From NCBI RefSeq assembly GCF_002288925.2, contig NW_022098037.1:5574632-5638631 (forward strand): a stretch of 64,000 bases of DNA. Reading direction: 5' to 3'. The position numbers and the translations under genes were made by a program. Origin of the DNA: Delphinapterus leucas (Eukaryota > Chordata > Mammalia > Artiodactyla > Monodontidae). Below are positions 58,565-64,000 of this stretch, piece after piece (position 1 is the stretch's first letter; each line of letters starts with the position of its first letter). A model generated the notes under the pieces. That model was not told the origin of the DNA, made no database searches, and was given only the letters and a program-made list of their open reading frames with translations.

Positions 58565-59600
58565 GCAGTCATGGAGGTCTAAATTAAGATTTACTTCAAT
58601 TCTCTTCAGGTGCTTTTTACTTTTGAACATTTTTCCCCATTTTGTTTCATTTATGTGAGGTAGATTTGGAGTTTACTACATAATATGCTTCATAAAGGTA
58701 GAAAATGCATCAATCTTGCGCACTGTTGTTCACCCAGTAACTGGTCCAGAGCAGGGGCTCAATAAATATGCATTAAGTGAAAGATTGAATGGATGAATGA
58801 ATTAGGGTAAAGTGGGAGGGTTGTTGCTTAAAACTACACTCTTCCTCATCATACCATGTGCCAAATATTAGAAATATTTGAAAATATTAGGAGTACATTG
58901 TATCCAAGGATACAATGTCATATTACATTCTAATCTATTCTTCTAATATTATATTGCACCTGAGTATGAGGTCTTCTATTTTTGAAGAGGCCGAAGGGTC
59001 TGGACCCTCCCCACACCCTCGCTGGTCTGATTGATATTCACAGGCTCTATTTTCTGCAACTGCTGAAAATCTGTTTGATTTTCATAATCTCCTTCTCCAG
59101 CTTACTTTCTTTTATATTTCAGGGGAAGAAGATAAACTCCAGATATGATTATAACTTTATACTTTATATGTTGTTGCTATAGACACATTTCGCTCATTTT
59201 ATCACATAGATAGTAGCTTTGCTTTTTCAGTATAGTTCACTCAGCAGTTAAGCCCAGAGAAGCCCACATTTGCAGATAGATGGTTTGATATTATGCTAAA
59301 GAGCAATATTTTAACAAACTATCCATTAATGGATAAGCCCACAATTAGTTGTATTTAATCATTGGTGATGGATTCACAGAGACAATACTACCAAAGTGAT
59401 TCATAGAGACTGGTGTTTAGAACTTCAGTTTTTAATCAATTGAGAAAAAATGTTAACAAAACAGGTATTCAGTACTCATAGACAGGGAATAATAAAATCA
59501 CAAAGAATGGGAGAAATTTCTAAAAGTTTTTTTCAGAGGAAGAGAATGGAAGGAGGTGGCATTGATGAAATTAAACCCAGTAGTTAAAACCTAATGAGTA
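58565..59600. other. Intergenic sequence, mostly unnamed
   Basis: An L2-like tail is present near 58,730-58,800 (gggctcaataaatatgcatt). Otherwise nothing I can name precedes the L1 that starts near 59,600. Confidence 0.45.
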
Positions 59601-59607
59601 GGGAGTC

Positions 59608-59616
59608 AAGATGGCG
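59608..59616 (+). promoter_or_regulatory. YY1-type motif AAGATGGCG at the L1 5' end
   Basis: The sequence aagatggcg lies within the first 20 bases of the element. In human L1 the equivalent site binds YY1 and sets the transcription start. Its use here is inferred. Confidence 0.6.
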
Positions 59617-60828
59617 TACTAGTAGGACAGAGAATTCATGTCTCCTCACAACTAGGGCACCCGCCAGGCACCGGTGAGGGACCACAGACACCTAAGGGGA
59701 CGGGAGGAACTCCAAGCGACTGGGTAGGACATGGGACATGGGGGGAGTGAAGGGGGAGGAGAAGTGGAGGTGGGATGGGACTGGCGCCCCTGAGGGGCAG
59801 CTGGAGGAGGGGAAGGGATCCCATACATGAAGGGGGAAATTGGGGAACCATTGGGAGGGCAGAGGATCAAAAGGGAGCATGGCCAGGTTTCCCCTGGCCA
59901 CTTGAGCCCCCAGGAACCTGTTGAGACCCTGGGCCTGATCCTCTGCCCACCTAGGCCCCCTCCAACCACGCAGGTCCTGAGGGAGGGGGAGGGAGGGAAG
60001 GGGGAGCAAAAGTAATGGCCTGACCTATGGGACTGGCACCCCTGAGGGGTGGCTTGGGGAGGGGAGGAGTTCCTACACCCAGCGGGACCCACCCATGGTT
60101 AGGGGTCCAGAATCATCGGGGGAGACCATGGGGGAGACAGTCGGGGAGGAGCACGAAGGAAGGAAGGGAACGGAGCCAGTGCTTTCCCTGTACGCTTAGG
60201 CACCGGGAAGCCTGGTGGGTGCCCGGGCCTAATCGTCTGCCCTTGGAGCCTCCCTCCTGCTGCACAGAACCCAAGCCCCATCACTACACCCCCACCCAGG
60301 CCCCCACCTCGACACTCAGAGACCCACTCCAACTGCTCTGGGCCTAAACCCCACCCACACACCATCACCCAGGGCCCTACCTCCAAACTCCAGAACTCCA
60401 CATTCCAGAGGCCCTCCTTTCGATGTGCTGCCTCTCCCCTACCGTGCAGGTCCTAAGCAGAGGCCTTGCCCCATGCTTGAACATCTCTGTGCCTAGGCCC
60501 CACCCCACACTCAAACGTCAACCCCCAACCCGCCTAGGTCCCACCCCACCCGAAACCCCACCCCTGCCTAAGTTCCACCCCACCTAAACTCTGCCCCCAT
60601 AGCCAAGACTTTTTTTCCTTTTCTTTTTTTCTTTTCTTTTCTCCTCTTTTAGAGTGGGGTTCTGTTCTACCTTGTTGATTCATTGTTGTTGATTCTTTAT
60701 ATTTTTATTTTTCCTATTCTTTTAGTTTTCTAATTTTATTTTATTCTTTATACTTTGCAAGTGATTTTCCTTTTGGCTTGTTGCCCTCCCACCCCTACCC
60801 CCCCTTGTACTTCTTTTATCTAAAGTTT

Positions 60829-61905
60829 TTTTTTTTTAACATCTTTATTGGAGTATAATTGCTTTACAATGTTAGTTTCTGCATTATAACAGAGTAAATC
60901 AGTTATACATATACGTATATCCACATAACCCCTCCCTCTTGCATCTCCCTCCCTCCCACCCTCCCTATCCCACCCCTCTAGGTGGTCACAAAGCACACGC
61001 TGATCTCCCTGTGCTATGCGGCTGCTTCCCACTAGCTATCTATTTTACATTTGGTAGTGTATATATGTCCATGCCACTCTCTCACTTTGTGCCAGCTTAC
61101 TCTTTCCCCTCCTTGTATCCTCAAGTCCATTCTCTAGTAGGTCTGTGTCTTTATTCCCGTCTTGCCCCTATGTTCTTCATGACCATTTTTTTGTTTATTT
61201 TTTAGACTAGATATATATGGGTTAGCATACGGTATTTGTTTTTCTCTTTCTGACTTATTTCACTCTGTATGACAGACCCTAGGTCCATCCACCTCACTAC
61301 AAATAACTCAATTTCATTTCTTTTTATGGCTGAGTAATATTCCATTATATATATGTGCCACATCTTCTTTATACGTTCATCTCTTGATGGACACTTAGGT
61401 TGCTTCCATCTCCTGGCTATTGTAAATAGAGCTGCAATGAACATTGTGGTACATGATTATTTTTGAATTATCGTTTTCTCAGGGTATATGCCCAGTAGTG
61501 GGATTGCTGGGTTGTATGGTAGTTCTATTTTTAGTTTTTTAAGGAACGTCCATTCTGTTCTCCATAGTGGCTGTATCAATTTACATTCCCACAAACAGGG
61601 CAAGAGTGTTCCCTTTTCTCCACACCCTCTGCAGCATTTATTGTTTCTAGATTTTTTGATGATGGCCGTTCTGACTGGTGTGAGATGATATCTCATTGTA
61701 GTTTTGATTTGCATTTCTCTAATGATTAATAATGTTGAGCATTCTTTCATGTGTTTGTTGGCAATCTGTATATCTTCTTTGGAGAAATGTCTATTTAGGT
61801 CTTCTGCCCATTTATGGATTGGGTTGTTTGTTTTTTTGATATTGAGCTGCATGAGCTGCTTGTAAATTTGGGAGATTAATCCTTCGTCAGTTGTTTCATT
61901 TTACC
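60829..61905 (-). mobile_element. 5'-truncated L1 nested in the L1 5'UTR, antisense
   Basis: The T-run and ttaacatctttattggagta mark the reversed 3'UTR. The reversed ORF2 C-terminus follows. Minus-strand frames 61,457-61,852 ([30 protein letters not shown]) and 61,202-61,444 (WHIYIMEYYSAIKRNEIELF) are clear ORF2 C-terminal segments. They are in different frames, so it is disrupted. The L1 match ends near 61,905, where the outer 5'UTR resumes. Confidence 0.88.
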
Positions 61906-62322
61906 TTATTGCAATTGTTTCAATTACAGTTTTATTTTTCCTAACATACTTTTTATATTTCTAATTTTATTTAGTTTTTATTCTTTGATATTGTACTGCT
62001 CCTTTTTTTCTTTCTTTCTTCCTTTTTCTTCTTCTTACTGAGCCGCAAAGCTTGCAGGATCTTGGTTCCCAGACCAGAGGTTGGGCCCGAGCTCCTGTGG
62101 TGGGAGTTCTGAATCAAAACCACTGGACTAACAGAGAACCTCAGACCCCAGGGAATATAAATTGGAGTGAAGCCTCCCAGAGGTTCTCATCTCAGCACCA
62201 AGACCCAGCTCTATCTAACTGCCTGCAAATTCCAGTGCTGGATGTCTCAGGCCAAACAACCAATAAGACAGAAATACAGCACCACCCATCAAAAAAAAGA
62301 AACAACAAAAAAAATGTTATAG

Positions 62323-63198
62323 ATGAAGGAACCAGGTAAAAACCTACAAGACGATATAAATGAAGATGAAATAGGCAACCTACCTGAAAAAGAAATCAGA
62401 GTAATGATAGTAAAGATGATCCAAAATCTTGGAAACAGAATGGAGAAAATACAAGAAACATTTAACAAAGATCTAGAAGAACTAAAGCGCAAACAAACAG
62501 TGATGAACAACACAATAACTGAAATTAAAAATACTCTAGAAGGAATCAATAACAGAATAAACACGTACAGACTGAGTGTGAGGGGATGGAAAAAGATATT
62601 CCGTACAAATGGAAATCAAAAGAAAGCTGGAGTAGCAATTCTCATATCAGACAAAATAGACTTTAAAACAAAGACTATTACAAGAGACAAAGAAGAACGC
62701 TACATAATGATCAAGGGATCAATCCAAGAAGATGTAACAATCGTAAATATTTATGCACCCAACATAGGAGCACCTCAATACATAAGGCAAATACTAACAG
62801 CCATAAAAGGGGAAATCGACAGTAACACAATCATAGTAGGGGACTTTAACACCCCACTTTCACCAATGGACAGATCATCCAAAATGAAAATAAAAAAGGA
62901 AACACAAGCTTTAAATGATACATTAAACAAGATGGACTTAATTGATATTTATAGGACATTCCATCTGAAAACAACAGGATACACTTTCTTCTCAAGTGCT
63001 CATGGAACATTCTGCAGGTTGGATCATGTCTTGGGTCACAAATCAAGCCTTGGTAAATTTAAGAAAATTGAAATTGTATCAAGTATCTTTTCCGACCAGA
63101 ATGCTATGAGACTAGATATCAATTACAGGAAAAGATCTGTAAAAAATACAAACACATGGAGACTAAACAATACACTACTAAATAATGAAGTGCACTGA
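62323..63198 (+). pseudogene. Chimeric L1 ORF: ORF1 N-terminus fused in frame to ORF2 endonuclease
   Basis: A 291-codon frame. Residues 1 to about 80 are ORF1-like and strongly coiled-coil (LPEKEIRVMIVKMIQNLGNR, KIQETFNKDLEELKRKQ, NTLEGINNRI). From TYRLSVRGWKKI onward it reads as the ORF2 endonuclease domain: KKAGVAILISDK, NIYAPNIGAPQ, IIVGDFNTPLSPMDRS, LIDIYRTF, RLDHVLG, SDQNAM. The junction near 62,565 removes the rest of ORF1, the inter-ORF region and the first part of ORF2, including the usual N-terminal Asn and the QETH Glu of the active site. The SDH catalytic His position reads Gln. An active endonuclease is therefore not expected. Confidence 0.85.
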
Positions 63199-64000
63199 AG
63201 AAATCAAAGAGGAAATAAAAAAATACCTAGAAACAAATGACAATGAAAACACGACGACCCAAAACCTATGTGATGCAGCAAAAGCAGTTCTAAGAGGGAA
63301 GTTTATAGCAATACAATCCAAACGCAAGAAACAAGAAACATCTCAAATAAACCACCTAACCTTACACCTAAAACAATTAGAGAAAGAAGAACAAACCCCC
63401 CCCACCAAAGTTAGCAGAAGGAAAGAAATCATAAAGTTCAGATCAGAAATAAATGAAAAAGAAATGAAGGAAACAATAGCAAAGATCAATAAACCCAAAG
63501 CTGGTTCTTTGAGAAGATAAACAAAATTGATAAACCATTAGCCAGACTCTTCAAGGAAAAAGGGAGAAGATTCAAATCAACAGAATTAGAATGAAAAAGG
63601 AGAAGTAACAACTGACATTGCAGAAATACAAAGGATCATGAGAGGTTACTACAAGCAACTCTATGCCAATAAAATGGACCACCTGGAAGAAATGGAGAAA
63701 TTCTTAGAAAAACACAACCTTCCAAGACTGAACCAGGAAGAAATAGAAAATATAAACAGTCCAATCACAATCACTGAAATTGAAACTGTGATTAAAAATC
63801 TTCCAACAAACAAAAGCCCAGGACCAGATGGCTTCACAGGCAAATTCTATCAAACATTTAGAGAAGAGCTAACACCTATCCTTCTCAAACTCTTCCAAAA
63901 TATAGCAGAGGAAAGAACACTCCCAAACTCATTCTACGAGGCCACCGTCACCCTGATACCAAAACCAGACAGAGATGTCACAAAAAAGGAAAACTACAGG
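63185..64000 (+). pseudogene. Frameshifted L1 ORF2 linker and reverse-transcriptase start, 3'-partial
   Basis: The ORF2 reading continues in another frame (63,185-63,520: [51 protein letters not shown]). It shifts again with stops near 63,520-63,600, then resumes near 63,655 as [31 protein letters not shown] and [17 protein letters not shown]. These are RT motifs 0-1. The conserved FADD core lies beyond the window. Confidence 0.85.

Larger units (their letters stand above)
59600..64000 (+). mobile_element. Rearranged cetartiodactyl L1, 5' end to RT region, continues past the window
   Basis: The element starts with gggagtcaagatggcgtact, the usual L1 5' end. Its parts in order are: a GC-rich 5'UTR (59,600-60,600); an antisense L1 insert (60,829-61,905); the remaining 5'UTR (to about 62,300); ORF1 start fused to ORF2 (62,323-63,198); frameshifted ORF2 (63,185-63,520); and the reverse-transcriptase start to the window end ([26 protein letters not shown]). 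It has an internal deletion, frameshifts and stops, so it cannot move by itself. The 3' end is not visible. Confidence 0.9.

Noticed and set aside
62323..63198. The 291-codon frame as a genuine host gene
   Set aside because: Every segment matches L1 ORF1 or ORF2, and it lies in a broken L1 with frameshifts on its 3' side. Reported as a chimeric pseudogene instead.

Overview
This window is nuclear DNA from a mammal, and almost certainly a cetacean (whale or dolphin). Two things show it. Spliced coding exons of a vertebrate transporter gene lie among large introns. Nine copies of a tRNA-derived SINE are also present, with the CHR-type head and a second half that I associate with cetaceans. The ruminant-type second half (BovA/Bov-tA) is absent. 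No bacterial features, operons, CRISPR arrays or functional RNA genes were seen.

Bases 1 to about 25,360 hold the 3' two-thirds of SLC17A8 on the plus strand. This gene encodes VGLUT3, the vesicular glutamate transporter of inner hair cells and of some cholinergic, serotonergic and GABAergic neurons. Nine coding exons are visible, inferred to be exons 4 to 12 of 12. They run 1319-1433, 2862-2949, 7854-7940, 8299-8438, 8571-8720, 9700-9832, 16486-16596, 21300-21427 and 23033-23377. All have AG/GT borders and compatible phases. Together they encode 431 uninterrupted complete codons, which match residues 159-589 if the protein has the usual 589 residues. The N-terminal exons lie upstream of the window. 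The introns hold ancient repeats (MIR/L2 class, hAT and Tigger-like DNA elements, an MLT1-like LTR), L1 3' ends and younger SINEs.

Bases from about 25,400 to 59,600 are intergenic, with no gene that I can support. By mammalian synteny the next gene should be NR1H4 (FXR), but none of its exons was recognised. This interval is mostly old L1 remnants on both strands, an L2 copy split by an L1, MIR-like and unassigned ancient repeats, an ERV-like solo LTR and further SINEs. A 23-bp perfect palindrome sits at 26,264-26,313.

Bases 59,600 to 64,000 are a plus-strand L1 that runs off the window. Its 5' end carries the AAGATGGCG YY1-type motif. Its 5'UTR is interrupted by an antisense L1 3' fragment (about 60,829-61,905). 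A large internal deletion fuses the start of ORF1 in frame to the endonuclease part of ORF2, giving a 291-codon chimeric ORF at 62,323-63,198. Frameshifted ORF2 and reverse-transcriptase sequence follows.

Most SINEs have clear target-site duplications, so they are recent insertions and good markers. I found no convincing wholly new gene system. The chimeric L1 ORF, the palindrome and a 3'-transduction-like L1 tail are the observations most worth checking.
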